Assembly: GCA_030374735.1 (NCBI GenBank) | Contig: JASCIV010000131.1 | Coordinates: forward strand, 1 to 41,464 | DNA: 41,464 nt | From: Gracilaria caudata | Taxonomy: Eukaryota > Rhodophyta > Florideophyceae > Gracilariales > Gracilariaceae | Direction of reading: 5' to 3' | In this document: one piece after another, positions 9,904 to 20,267 of the stretch | How positions within the stretch are numbered: the first letter of the stretch is position 1 | Layout: each line of letters starts with the position of its first letter | Notes under the pieces: model-generated | The model's database searches: none | What the model was told of the DNA's origin: nothing | What the model saw: only the letters and a program-made list of their open reading frames with translations | Position numbers and translations under genes: made by a program

Positions 9904-11971
9904 CGTAGGCGATGTGGGGAAAGAAAGAAGGATTGCGGTACGAAGAGGATGCCGCTCTTCTCCAAGAAGGTTATGAAAGCGCGATTGGGCAGCTCTTCGT
10001 GTTCACCATGTTCATCACGGCATTGACTAGGGACGCCGGCCGGCGTCCGTTTTGAGGTATGCGCTGTACGACGTGGACACCGTACACAGTTGTGCTCAAT
10101 TTTGAAACCTGACTACTGTACTGAATATTGATAGCTATTTTTCAAAAAACTGATCCATCTTGCCCTTGTGCATTACCTCTTCGCATGCGCTTTTCGATCC
10201 ATTGTCCAACCGGTTGGATTGCCTCCGTCAAAAAATGACAGTGAATCGATACATGTAGCGTTCTACCTTCGTATATTATGCCGCAGAGCAGAACAGAGCA
10301 AACGAGCACTTGCTCCATTTAATGGTGAGGAAGTTTCTCATCCTTCCCCCATCAGAGGAAGGCGACAAACTTGGGATGTGATGAGGACGGTGACGAAGGT
10401 CCTCACCTTTCCGCCACTTGGGGAAAGTAGAAATGTAGATGCAGGATGACATGTCTGAAGATACCTTCGAGGTGCGGATGATTAGTTCGAAGCTGGTCCA
10501 CATTCATTTGTTGTGTTGACTGTTCATGACAAGGATGCGGCCTCTCACGGCGTCTTTGAAGCATCAACCTGACGTGGGTTGAAAAGCGACGGTGTTTGGA
10601 GTGGTCTTAAACACGAAAAGGCGAACACAAGGAGCTGATAGATTCATCATCATGAATGTACACCATTTATTTGAAGTTTTTGCGAGGTACCTTCGTAGAT
10701 GCTCTCTGTGAGAGTTTCTTGGATGTACGTAGCAATTGCAATGTGAAGCAATGAGTCTTAGCATGCGTTAGGTTGTCCGAGGTGGAAACACGTTTCCAGT
10801 GGAGTGGGTTCAGCGGCTTCTGATATTGGAGCCTCGAAGCTGAGAGAGTACATCGCTACACATTGGATTGGGCGTGGAATGACTCGTTCCGGGAGCGGAT
10901 TTGCTTTGGACATTATTCTTGTGCATGTAACTCAGAGAACGAAGAAGAGGTGACAAGGTTATCTCCACCATCATAAATGCCAGCGTCATAAAATGAGATG
11001 TCAGCGCAGAAACTGGAAACGACGCATGAAGCAAACGTTTGAACGGAGAGAGCCCTTCCGCAGTATGCGAGTGGGACAACAGGAGTTTAAACACGGGCGG
11101 CATGGCGCATGCAGCCCGAAGGGACACGGGTGCGGCAACTAACCCGGAGATGAGTGGCGGATTTCCTACGTTACAACTATTACGCTCGCCCGTCATGTTC
11201 TGAACCGATACCAAGGAGCTCACTAAAAGACGTCTGCGTCATCATCAACCACTGTCGGCTGTGAACAAGAGTTTTGTGGGCATGAGATGGGCTTTGAATG
11301 GCAGTTGACAAGCATGCTTCCGTAGCACGCCGCGTGAGGACGGACGCAAGCGAGCTTGTTGACATATAGGTGAACATTACGAAGGCCAACAAACAGTGCA
11401 TGAACAGAGCGAGTGGTGGTGAGCGGTGCTGCGGTTATGTGAACGACCAAAAAGCGAAGAGCAAGCGCTACAGTTGATCAGGGCGAGCGGGCTCGTTGCT
11501 TCCAACCATTGTTGAGCATATGTGTCGCAAACACCGCACTATTAGATACAACGAGCAAACGCAGCGTGCACATAAGTTCGCAGCGCAGCTTCGCACGCAC
11601 TCATGCTTCCGGGGGTGCGGAAGCGCGATGGCGGCGAGCGCGAGTCCGAACCCGACGACGGTGCCAACACGTCCCATACAGCACCTTCGCCGCGCGCCCG
11701 GCATGCGACACGAGCGCGCCACCTGTGTGACGTCATGCGTTGTGTGCGCGCCCCGCCCCGCGCGCGTGCGCCGTTCGCAAAATGCCGCGCATCGCACAAA
11801 ACGTAACGCACGCGTCCGCTACTGTAAAGCCGCGCCGCGGTCAACACTATATCTCCTCCCGCAACCGCGCGCAGTTGACCGCCCCTTCCCCCCCCCCCTC
11901 TCTCTCCACGTCCCCATCGTCGGCGTCGCCGCCGAGCGCGTTTGTTGTCGTCTCGTAGCGCGCTCGTCGTT
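9904..11971. other. Intergenic region without a firm gene
   Basis: About 2 kb between the divergent starts of RPL3 and the orphan gene at 11972. Several short frames exist on both strands (for example minus-strand frames in 10810-11450), but they overlap, lack recognisable motifs and show no consistent splice pattern. A loose inverted repeat GGTGAGG...CCTCACC lies at about 10324-10407. From about 11560 the sequence becomes GC- and CpG-rich, much like the left end of the window. A TATAT-like sequence sits at 11849-11853, about 120 bp before the next start. Confidence 0.5.
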
Positions 11972-13555
11972 ATGCTGCCACGTCGTCGCTCGCCGATGCG
12001 TACGCGCACCGACCTGCAACGTCCGCCCACCCCTACCCGTCGTCGTGGTCGCTCCGTCTTCACCTCTCGCTCCTCGCCTTCATCTCGCAATGCCTCTGCC
12101 GCTCTGCTGCGCTCCGCGCCGCCCACTACGAGGCCGCCCGCGCATGGAACGCGCTTCTTCAACGAGCGCACCGAGGTAGAGTGGGTTTTGAGGGGCGCTT
12201 GCAGTGACAAGCGCCTCGTGCATCTTGCGTTGCAGAGAGCTGCGCGTGCCGTGAGGGAAGAGCGCATGCTCATGAGGCAGCGTACTCCGCCGGTTGCTGC
12301 CCCACCGCGTTCGGTGGGCAGTGAGGTGGACGCCTTGCTGCAGCCCAGACGAAAGGGACCTCGCGCACCGTCCGCACCCTTGGATACACGTCATCGAGAT
12401 GCTCCCGTTGATTCGCGCCGCAATGCGTTCGGCGCTAGGACCGCGAAGTATCGCCGCGCCTTGCGCTACGAGCATGAGAGCGATGGCGTTGCTTATGCCA
12501 GGAGGGCCAACTCGGCTTGCGTGGAGCCGGGTAAGTTTGAGTGGTACGACACTCGCACTGACTACGAATGGAGGCTGCCGCGCGCTAGCGCACAACGCAG
12601 AATGGACTTTCTTTCTGATTTTGGAGAGCGTCATTATGAGCGTGAGAGGTCTTTGTGGTCTGCCAGTTCCAACTCGGAGCATGACACGCGTTGGTGGCGA
12701 AACGCAGACCGTGCGGATCGTCGTTCTCCGTCTTCATTTCGTGATGACGCTTCCGGCGCCCGACTCAGAGATCGCACTGGGAAACGTATTGGTGGAAGTG
12801 GTACGCGCTTGCGCGATTTGTTGACAAAGAAAGATCTTGCGGATAACCATGCGGAACCTTCTTTCTGTGAATCACTTGACAAGAGTCATGACCTGAGTCC
12901 GAGATCTTCTTTAGATATCGAGGAAGCTACCAGCTTTTACAGTTGGGATGAACCACATAGCACATCAATACGAGAGTGGCGATCAAACACCTCTCTGTCG
13001 TATCGGCCGCAGCCGGACACCAGACCGCGACATATCAAGGCCATTGGTCGTCAGATGTGTTTGTATGATCTCTCCAGCATAGTTGATGCCTCAAACGAGC
13101 CATGCGTATCATACGATCGTCAGATATTTGACCCCGTAAGCAAGCTATGGACCTATGTGGAGGCATGTCAGCCATCTTCGTCGCCCTGGGAGTTGCGAGC
13201 CGTTGGTTCACCGGTTACGTGGTCTGCGTCTGGCACAGAGGAAGGCACAAGCTCTGGTTCTCGCCAAGCTGCACCTGTTTCAGCTGATTCAAATTGTACA
13301 ACTGCGTCACCTGCACCACCAGTACCAGACCGCAAACCTGTGCAAAAGTCTACCCAGCGCCGGAATAGCTCACCTGGCTTTGCGGCAATCACTAGTGCCA
13401 TGGAAGCGAAGCGTGCTTTCATGGCTACTAGAGATCTGTGGTTGGGCACCACTCGCAAGTCAGTGTATGGGCCAGCCAACCTTGAGGCTCTCATTTTTGC
13501 TTCAGAGATTGATGATGTAGAACAGGGTATTCTGCGTAGGGCGTCTGTAACGTGA
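11972..13555 (+). CDS. Orphan basic, largely disordered protein
   Basis: About 527 residues from the first ATG at 11972 (another ATG lies 24 bases on). I do not recognise a family. The first ~60 residues are extremely Arg/Ser/Pro-rich. The middle is also basic and carries scattered Glu-Trp pairs: EVEWVLRG, KFEWYDTRTDYEWRLP, SIREWRS. The final third is more ordinary in composition, with QMCLYDLSSIVDAS and SKLWTYVEACQ, then a Ser/Thr/Pro linker and a short possibly helical tail (AITSAMEAKRAFMATRDLWL). The 5' third lies in GC-rich DNA where other frames are also open, so the exact start is uncertain. The 3' two-thirds has normal base composition and a single long frame, which supports a real gene. 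Function is unknown. Confidence 0.6.
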   Translation: MLPRRRSPMRTRTDLQRPPTPTRRRGRSVFTSRSSPSSRNASAALLRSAPPTTRPPAHGTRFFNERTEVEWVLRGACSDKRLVHLALQRAARAVREERMLMRQRTPPVAAPPRSVGSEVDALLQPRRKGPRAPSAPLDTRHRDAPVDSRRNAFGARTAKYRRALRYEHESDGVAYARRANSACVEPGKFEWYDTRTDYEWRLPRASAQRRMDFLSDFGERHYERERSLWSASSNSEHDTRWWRNADRADRRSPSSFRDDASGARLRDRTGKRIGGSGTRLRDLLTKKDLADNHAEPSFCESLDKSHDLSPRSSLDIEEATSFYSWDEPHSTSIREWRSNTSLSYRPQPDTRPRHIKAIGRQMCLYDLSSIVDASNEPCVSYDRQIFDPVSKLWTYVEACQPSSSPWELRAVGSPVTWSASGTEEGTSSGSRQAAPVSADSNCTTASPAPPVPDRKPVQKSTQRRNSSPGFAAITSAMEAKRAFMATRDLWLGTTRKSVYGPANLEALIFASEIDDVEQGILRRASVT

Positions 13556-14258
13556 AGATGTAGGAAGCCTCATGCTTGATGCTGGAGACTGTAATGGATA
13601 TGAGTCGAGAGCTCCTTAACTAGAAGCGGTTTAAATGCACATATCTGTAGGGTGTTCATTTGTATGGTGATGAAGACCCTGTTTGGGAATAGTGGGGTCC
13701 AAGGAAGTTTTTCTTCTTTCTGATCGTTGACCGTTGTTTATAAACGCTGTACATTTCTGTATGGACCATAGAAAGGGTTGTGTTAAGTTTAGGATCGTGT
13801 GGGTCGAAGCAGATGTCGGAAATTCAGCGCAAACGGATTTATGCACCTATGGGCGGCCGTACCCTTTGTACCTGTCCACAGGTCGGAACGTTGTTCGTGT
13901 GAGATATCAAAGTTCACTTCTCCCACGTTGATCCGTCAGCCATGAGCGCTTGAAAGACAGAGCTTCTTTATTTCGAAGAAGAGGGCATGTCTATATGCAC
14001 CTACAACAACGAAAAGGCAGTAGATACCGAAGGTAGTAATGGACAGCATTCTGAAAAGCTGTGCAAGTTACAAGGTAACAAAACGAAGTGCAGTAAAGAA
14101 GTCAGGATGTCTTGGGGAGAAAGACATCCAAGGCTACAGATACTAATACATATGGGTAACTCCAAAATGTCGAGAGCTCGGCCGAGAACTGTGCAACAAG
14201 CGGAGCAAATGAAGGAGATCACCTGGTTCTCTAAATATTACTTTCCCAATATGTTTTC
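13556..14258. other. Intergenic stretch, nothing recognised
   Basis: About 700 bp between the 3' ends of the orphan gene (+) and the SENP8-like gene (-). Short frames are present on both strands without motifs. A GTACCCTTTGTACC-like dyad at 13859-13872 resembles other GTAC-rich intergenic dyads in this window. Otherwise I see nothing to report. Confidence 0.5.
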
Positions 14259-15247
14259 CTATTGTGGACTGCTCCTTTGTGGGCCAACTTCAGGGGCGTC
14301 GTTTAGTAACATGCACGCAAGCTTTCCGATTTCCTGGCGCTTTTGATCGATTTGATCCTGGTCTAGCTCTGTTCCGCTCTCATAAACTGATGAGAATCGC
14401 TTGTTTGATAGAAAGCACTGCACGATATCCTCCGCAAACTTGCATGCAAATGCACCTAACATGGATATACACGTTCATCGACGAGAGAAAGGTATGGTTA
14501 GGCTAATAGTTGGTGAAATGATCACACATATCGGGTTGTTCAAACTGGATAGGACGCTAACAGTTCTTCTCTCAGGCTCTCGTGACCATGAGCTGAAAAG
14601 ATTGACGTTTTCCCTTGTAAAAGATGGAAAAGAAAGAAAGGAGATGAGAAAACGTACCGCAGTCGTAACTGTTTTTTTGCCGTGGTGTATCGAGCTCAAT
14701 GAAGGACGCTTTTGAGGTACCGAGCATCTTCGCAAGTCGATGCAAAAGAACTTGAGACACCCTCACGTTGGGAAGATGTGGTAAGGAATCCAAGTAGTAG
14801 GCGACGTTCGCACCACGATCCAAGGCAAGAAGGCTCCAGTGAGTTCCGCTCGCAACATTTCCATCGACGTCAGAATATCGACTGTCGTTGACAGTCAGAA
14901 TGATGAGCTCGCTGTGTTTCAAATTGTTCGCAGAAGCTATTTGCGAGAGTACCTCGTCATCTGTAAATGCAGTAGCGAATGCTGGAAGTTAAGAAATTGG
15001 CACAGTTTGAGTGAAGCATGTACATGAAAAGCATCTTACCGTCTGTCAGAGATATGAAGAAAGACAGATTTGGAGGTAGAATAGCAACCCGAGAGTCGTT
15101 TTCCAGGATATTAATTCGCAGGTGTTCGCACCAAAACGAGATTAGCTGATCATTCATCCAACACGGTGGAACAAGGAGTGCCAAATCATCTACGGACAAC
15201 GAGGCATCACCCAGAGAAGCAACACGAGTTGGTTGAGAGGGAGCCAT
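14259..15247 (-). CDS. SENP8: SENP8/DEN1-like NEDD8-specific cysteine protease (ULP1/C48 family), three exons
   Basis: Exons 15247-15040, 14960-14658 and 14455-14259 join in frame to about 235 residues. Introns are 79 nt (GTAAGATG...TTTACAG) and 202 nt (GTACGTTT...TGTTAG). The family removes NEDD8 from cullins and processes its precursor. The N-terminus LALLVPPCWMNDQLISFWCE matches the substrate-binding start of the DEN1 fold. The catalytic set is present: His in GTHWSLLALD, Asp in YYLDSLPH, and Cys in QKNSYDCG, completed across the second splice to give DCGAFACKFAED. The short length and lack of an N-terminal extension favour SENP8/DEN1 over SUMO proteases, though a small SUMO protease is not fully excluded. 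The reading frame is preserved at both junctions and each splice restores expected family sequence. Confidence 0.88.
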
Positions 15248-15942
15248 AGCAATCGTTTCTTTAAGGGGAGAGCTGGTACGTTCTTAGGCCCTCAAATAAA
15301 CGGTACCTTCGCAGATATAGCTTTCATGGGACTCTCGAATCGAGAGCAGAAGAATTGCAAAAAATAACAAGAGGAAATAGTGGAGTCGAGACTTCGCTCA
15401 AAGACGTCCGTGACCCTGACGTTCTCAACGTCGATGTGCAGTACAACTGGTACAAAGGATACGGCACTCGTTTCAGATGATGATGCACATGCCGTGCCTA
15501 TCAACGAGGGTTCCAAAATATAAGGTTAGCTGCTGCCTTTGTGTGTTAAGGTTAAGTTATCCCTCGTAACCCTCAGGGTTAAACCCTTACCTCGAGCGCA
15601 AGGATCAGTTCTATTGGTTTGGACTTGCTCAACCCGGGATTGACCAAGGGTGTGTTAAGCCGCCGATTATTGGTGGATTGCACCGAAGTGGTCACCAGGA
15701 AAATGTACAGAAAAGCGCTAGCAATCTGCGGAGTCAGCAGTGCTGATCCTCTTGCCAAATGCGAGAGCTAAAAGGTTTAGCGTTCCCCTTTATACAGTAA
15801 GGCTTGCTGCCAAGGGTTGTGAGGACAGCTGCGAGCTCTCTAAACCCTTTACCTCAGTCATACGTAAGGTTTCAAGAGTCAGAAATGTTAACCTCTTGTT
15901 CAACTCCAAAAAGTTAGCCAACCTTATCTCTTGACCTGAGCT
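15248..15942. other. Intergenic stretch between SENP8-like and CRAL-TRIO genes
   Basis: No gene assigned. A minus-strand open stretch ending at 15292 has no ATG; one segment (FVPVVLHIDVENVRVTDVF) vaguely recalls the SNF5 repeat but does not continue. A small palindrome AACCCTCAGGGTT lies at 15568-15580, within a run of CCCTC/AACCC words. Both flanking genes are on the minus strand, so this stretch should contain the SENP8-like promoter and the 3' end of the first CRAL-TRIO gene. Confidence 0.45.
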
Positions 15943-16953
15943 TCAGACAAAACGTTCCGTCAACACTTCTGCGCTGACTTCGCTTCCGTTGAGAAGTTGC
16001 ACTGACGATACGTCCGCTTTCCCTCCTAACCAACTTGGAATCTGTTGTTCAGGAAATCGTTCCACCAAGGCTTCTGTAATCTGCTCCTTCGACTCCACCC
16101 ACACGACTCGACGTGCTGTTCGTTTATCTAGCAATGGCACAATTGCCCTCCAAACTGCAGTATGAGGGCCACGGAAATGGGAGGTGGATCATATTCGCAT
16201 TGTGAGAGAGGAATTGGGGTGAGACCGAGTTAGTGCGTGCTCCGCTTCTAAGGACGCTTGGCATTCGTTTTGCAATAGCTTACCCCCGTACAAAATCCGC
16301 GGATAGTTTGCCAAAAATATCTTATCGAAGACTTCTGGATAATGACTCATGTAGGTTGTGACTCCAACTCGCAACCCATTCACGTCAATATTTTTGGCTC
16401 CAAATCCAGTGAAGTCTACAACAACAGTCCCTCGTTTTGCTCTTGGACCGTTCGAGTCATACAGCATATGCTCAAACATTCGTGCCACCCCAATTTTCTG
16501 CACAGCTCTATCAACCACCGCTTTGTCGTACAACGCCGCAGAGGCGTAGAACAGAGTGTCACCATTTTCGGTGGGTTCGCACAGTCGCACAAGCGGAATA
16601 CCGCTCTGTCTTCCTTGAGTCACGCCAAGGCCAACTGAACAAATTCGACTTTGAGCACGCCAGCTAAGCGTTGCTTCCAACTGGCGCATAGCTTTACTTA
16701 CGTTTAGCCCGTTGAAGCGTAAAAGTCGCAGCAATATATCATCTCGGAGATAGCTTTGCTCCATAAGCAAGCATCGAAAAGGGTCATCTTCACAGAGTCT
16801 TGGGACTGCGTTTCCAAGCATATGCTTGCTACTCTGTTTGAGCATCTCAAGCGCGTTCTCATCATTTTCAGAGTGATTTGAAGCGGTTGAATCTTCCACA
16901 AAGGATGACAACGGAAGCATCGAAGACAACTTCATTGGAAAATAGCTTGTCAT
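15943..16953 (-). CDS. CRAL-TRIO (Sec14-like) lipid-binding protein, copy 1, two exons
   Basis: Exons 16953-16284 and 16154-15943 give about 293 residues. The intron is 129 nt (GTAAGC...CTGCAG), and the join restores the family sequence NYPRILYGVWRAIVPLLDKR. The CRAL-TRIO N domain lies at about 60-110 (DDILLRLLRFNGLNVSKAM). The lipid-binding SEC14 domain follows, with VVVDFTGFGAKNIDV and SHYPEVFDKIFLANYPR. The family carries phosphatidylinositol, phosphatidylcholine or other small lipids between membranes; the ligand here cannot be read. The start chosen is the first ATG, giving MTSYF, the same N-terminus as the neighbouring paralogue. It lies about 1.4 kb downstream of that paralogue in the same orientation, indicating a tandem duplication. 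Confidence 0.88.
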
Positions 16954-17342
16954 AATGTTTGTGCCTTCAGAGATTACGTACAAGAAGAATCTTCGCGTCT
17001 TTAAGTTTGGGCTAAAAGAAAGGGTTTGAATTTAGTTGCGAGCCAGTCTTCAGGGCATTACGGCCCGTCACATATCCAAATCAGATTTGTCAGGGAGTCC
17101 TTGTCACCGTTGGCGAAGTTATCCCTCATATCTGGAACAGCATGGACAACGGCACCAAGTAAGATACGCATGAGAAGATATGTATTACTGTATACCCTGG
17201 TGTATTGTACGCACAGGTTCCTTTGAGCACAAAAATGCCACGTGAACTTTGTGTTACACTTGTAATTTCAGAAGCTCTTTTGAGATATCGAATTCGATCA
17301 CAACCTTCTGGAGTACCGTCGTACCTTTGGAAAGCTACCCTT

Positions 17343-17370
17343 GGTAGAACGCTACCGGTAGAACGCTACC
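17343..17370. repeat. Two tandem copies of the dyad GGTAGAACGCTACC
   Basis: The 14-mer GGTAGAACGCTACC occurs at 17343-17356 and again immediately at 17357-17370. Each copy is a small hairpin (GGTAG/CTACC around AACG), preceded by CTACCCTT. The identical 14-mer recurs at 22011-22024, and variants occur at 27939 and 28152, all outside genes. Confidence 0.9.
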
Positions 17371-18168
17371 GTCATCATCATCATACAGTATCTACAGAGA
17401 TACGAGGCAGATAGACGGGTAACTTATCTACTATGGTACACAAGAACGATCCGTGTCGCGTCAGGCGTCCGTAGTTGAGTGCGGGCCACAATGCAGTGAT
17501 AGTCACGAACGGTCTGTCGCTTTCTTCCTTTGTACGAAGCAGTTGCTCATCACGAATTACGTCCTAATTCTCTGCATCCTATCTAGGAGAGCAGTACATG
17601 GACGGCATCACTTGCTTCCGCCCCGAGAACGAATTTCTCAAAACGGGGGACTGACGATTTTCTGCAAACCAAAAAGCGACAAGGGTACAAGGAATTGTTC
17701 TCCACCCTTGGCAGCGAGCTCTCGCATTCCGGACCCTTTCGGATAGGAATTTCCGATGTTGGTGACTATCATAGTAGGATCATGATGATCTAGTCGTGTA
17801 GGAACACCTGTCTTAATACAAGTTATCCGCCGAAGATACTTGGAAAGCGAATGGCTTCTCTACGAATCGCATGGTTGAAGAGGATTCGAGAAGAAGTTGT
17901 GATTCTGTAATCTGTTACTGCATCAACTCTGTGGCCCAACAGCAGCCCGATATTTCGCGCTCTACAACTGCATGCGTACGGAACCATTTCTTTTTGGCGT
18001 TGGTGGCAGAGAAGTGGTACAGAACCAGTAAGTGCTCTGGTCCAAATGCCCGATTGGGACACTGCTCCCTCGCAGATATCGGAATCTCCATGCCACTCTA
18101 TATGCTGGATATTTCACATCAGTGGATCACATCTTGTATGTGAGCTAGCAGAGTCGTTTTGTAATCTA

Positions 18169-18187
18169 ACCTTCGAAGTTCGAAGGT
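18169..18187. repeat. Palindrome ACCTTCGAA-G-TTCGAAGGT
   Basis: A 9-bp perfect inverted repeat around one base, in non-coding DNA about 150 bp downstream of the second CRAL-TRIO gene's stop. Its role is unknown; it might bind a dimeric protein. Confidence 0.8.
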
Positions 18188-18339
18188 AAGGATAGCTGCT
18201 GCACACAGAGACGTCACAGGGCGCATTTTATGCCATGGGTGCGCAATAATTATCTGAACTATGGCTACAGTGAATGGTTATCCCATATAGCTTAAGATTG
18301 CTTGGGGGAAAAAGGTGGCTAAGGCAAGAATGAGATGTA

Positions 18340-19333
18340 TCAAGACCAAAGTTTTGATCTACATTCCTCCGGGTTCAGTTGTACTCCGGAGAACAGGCAC
18401 ATGGTGCCATTCTTTCCGTTTCCGTCCAGCCACAATGGAAGATTATCGGGGTCAAAGTGCTTCCGCAACTCAGATCGAAGGCGATCACTATCTTGAACCC
18501 ACATTACTTTCGCAATCGTTCTTGCATCTAGAAGAGGCGCAATACATTTCCATGCTATCAAGAAAGAAAGGAGGACAGATGGATGCACGCAGTGGTTAGA
18601 AACGGCTTACAGAATTGTTCCATAAGAAGGTACAGGCTCGGACACACCTGACCGAAACAAAGATACAGAGCATGGTGATATACTTACTGCCATGAATCCA
18701 CCGCGGATAATTTACGAGAATCACTTTTCGCAGCACCTCAGGGTAATAAGAAAGGAATATGTTGATAGCATGCTTCAACGCAGTGAGGTCCACGTGCCTC
18801 AAATGCAAACCGGCAAAGTCAACGAGCATAACGGCACTCGAAGCTTTTAAGCCACATCTGGCGTACATGTAGTACTCGAAGAATACCTTGATTGCCGTGA
18901 TTTGAGCTTTACGATCAACTGCACTCTTATCGTAGTGCCGACAGGGAATGAACAAAAGTACAGTATCATCACGTCCGCGAATAGTATCAGAAAGTATGGG
19001 AACGCCTGCTGATCGACCATGAAGAGCTTGTACGTCTAGATTCCACGGGCATTGTTCTGTGCGCCAGGCAGCCACTTTGCAAATGTGTGAGTACGATATG
19101 TCGATTTGAAGCAGGTTGTATCGAAGGAAGCGAATGAGGAGTGAATCCTTTTCTCGCTCAGAGAGATATCTCCAGGGATCATCAGAATGCAGTTTGTTAA
19201 AGGGCGAAGAGAATATGTGTTTGGTGCGAGCCTGAAGATTGGCCAGAGCGGAAGATTCCTCCTCCGGAAGCGCTGATAACGGGGCGTCCTCAATCGATTT
19301 AGCGGTTCGGTAGCTCGAAAAGTAGGAGGTCAT
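18340..19333 (-). CDS. CRAL-TRIO (Sec14-like) lipid-binding protein, copy 2, two exons
   Basis: Exons 19333-18688 and 18554-18340 give about 286 residues. The intron is 133 nt (GTAAGTATATC...CTTGATAG), and the join yields NYPRWIHGTWKCIAPLLDAR. Domain order matches copy 1: an N domain near DSLLIRFLRYNLLQIDISYS, then the SEC14 domain with AVMLVDFAGLHLRHVDL and LSYYPEVLRKVILVNYPR. The intron falls at the same codon and phase as in copy 1, shortly after the NYPR motif. The first ATG gives MTSYF, again as in copy 1. The two proteins have nevertheless diverged strongly, so the duplication is not recent and the lipid ligands may differ. Confidence 0.88.
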
Positions 19334-20267
19334 ATCGTTTTTTTGTCGCGAGTGGGAACGTGAATTTTGGTTTTTAGTGGTAGATGCAATAACAATGAGA
19401 GAGTTACCGCAATCGCCCAACGAGCATTGTCTTCGTCGGATGAGGAAGATGACTCAAGACGTCCTCACAAAGATTGCAGCGCTGGTGAAAGACGGAGGCG
19501 AGGACTCCAGAGGAGTATCTACTGTGAATGAATACGAATTGTGCAGCTGGACAACCATGGGCCGAAACATTGGACCGCAGCTGAGAAGGCCTTGAGGGGT
19601 GATGTCAGCCTTGATTGGAACCCTTGCCAGATCGTCATAGCTTCACATGTTACCCAACTTCCCACAGCGGGGCCGCCACTCTGTTGAAGTCAATTCGTGC
19701 GCTGTAGCGCAGCGAACGGTGCAGAAGCACAACAGCTGGCGCTCTCTTTCGTGACAATGGCGGCCAACAAAACGCGATTGTATTCGTCTGGTCTGGTACC
19801 CTGGTACACGAGTGCACGTGTACAGTGCCAAAGTTTTTGAGTACACGTCTTCGCACATGCGTTGTTTTTTCTGCGGAACAGCAAAACATTCAGCACTGGG
19901 GATTCCAGACCGATCCCTCATGTCAGTACTAACCCAGCTCAAAGTGACTTAGCTTCGCAATTCGGGATGGGATGCGGCGTATGTCAGCGTGATATGGCTG
20001 AATGTGGAGTCTAGGGAGCGATAGTTACACTATATAGTAATAACAACCCATCTCGGTCCTGCCAGTTTCGATTCCAACAAAGGGTTCGCCAATCGGGTTG
20101 AAAGAGCTATCTTCGTCCCATCAGACACAATCCTCGTCAAGTTCTCGTAATCTATTGATTCAAAGAACCTCTGCAGCAGAACTCAAAAGTCCCTTCGCGG
20201 CATTTATCTCCCAAATAAGATCTCGCTGAATCCCCTACATAGCATCCAAACCCGTCCGAACCTCATC
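19334..20267. other. Divergent promoter region, CRAL-TRIO copy 2 / RPN6
   Basis: About 930 bp between the divergent starts. No gene supported. A dyad GTACACG...CGTGTAC lies at 19804-19823 and a CTATATAGT sequence at about 20030-20038. The last 150 bases before RPN6 are pyrimidine-rich (CTCATC just before the ATG), typical of leaders here. Confidence 0.5.

Larger units (their letters stand above)
16954..18339. other. Intergenic region between the two CRAL-TRIO genes
   Basis: About 1.4 kb with no convincing gene. It contains the tandem GGTAGAACGCTACC repeat (listed separately), an ACAAGGGTA word at 17679-17687, a dyad around GGATCATGATGATC (17777-17790), and a nearly perfect palindrome ACCTTCGAA-G-TTCGAAGGT at 18169-18187. 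The short plus-strand frames here lack recognisable features. Confidence 0.5.

Noticed and set aside
11496..12179. 227-codon plus-strand frame overlapping the start of the orphan gene
   Set aside because: It lies wholly in the GC-rich patch, is Arg/Pro/Ser-rich without motif, and overlaps the longer frame that continues into normal-composition DNA.
15292..15516. Minus-strand stretch resembling the start of a SNF5 repeat (FVPVVLHIDVENVRVTDVF)
   Set aside because: It has no ATG, no convincing splice to a continuation, and stops before the rest of the repeat; the likeness covers only about 20 residues.
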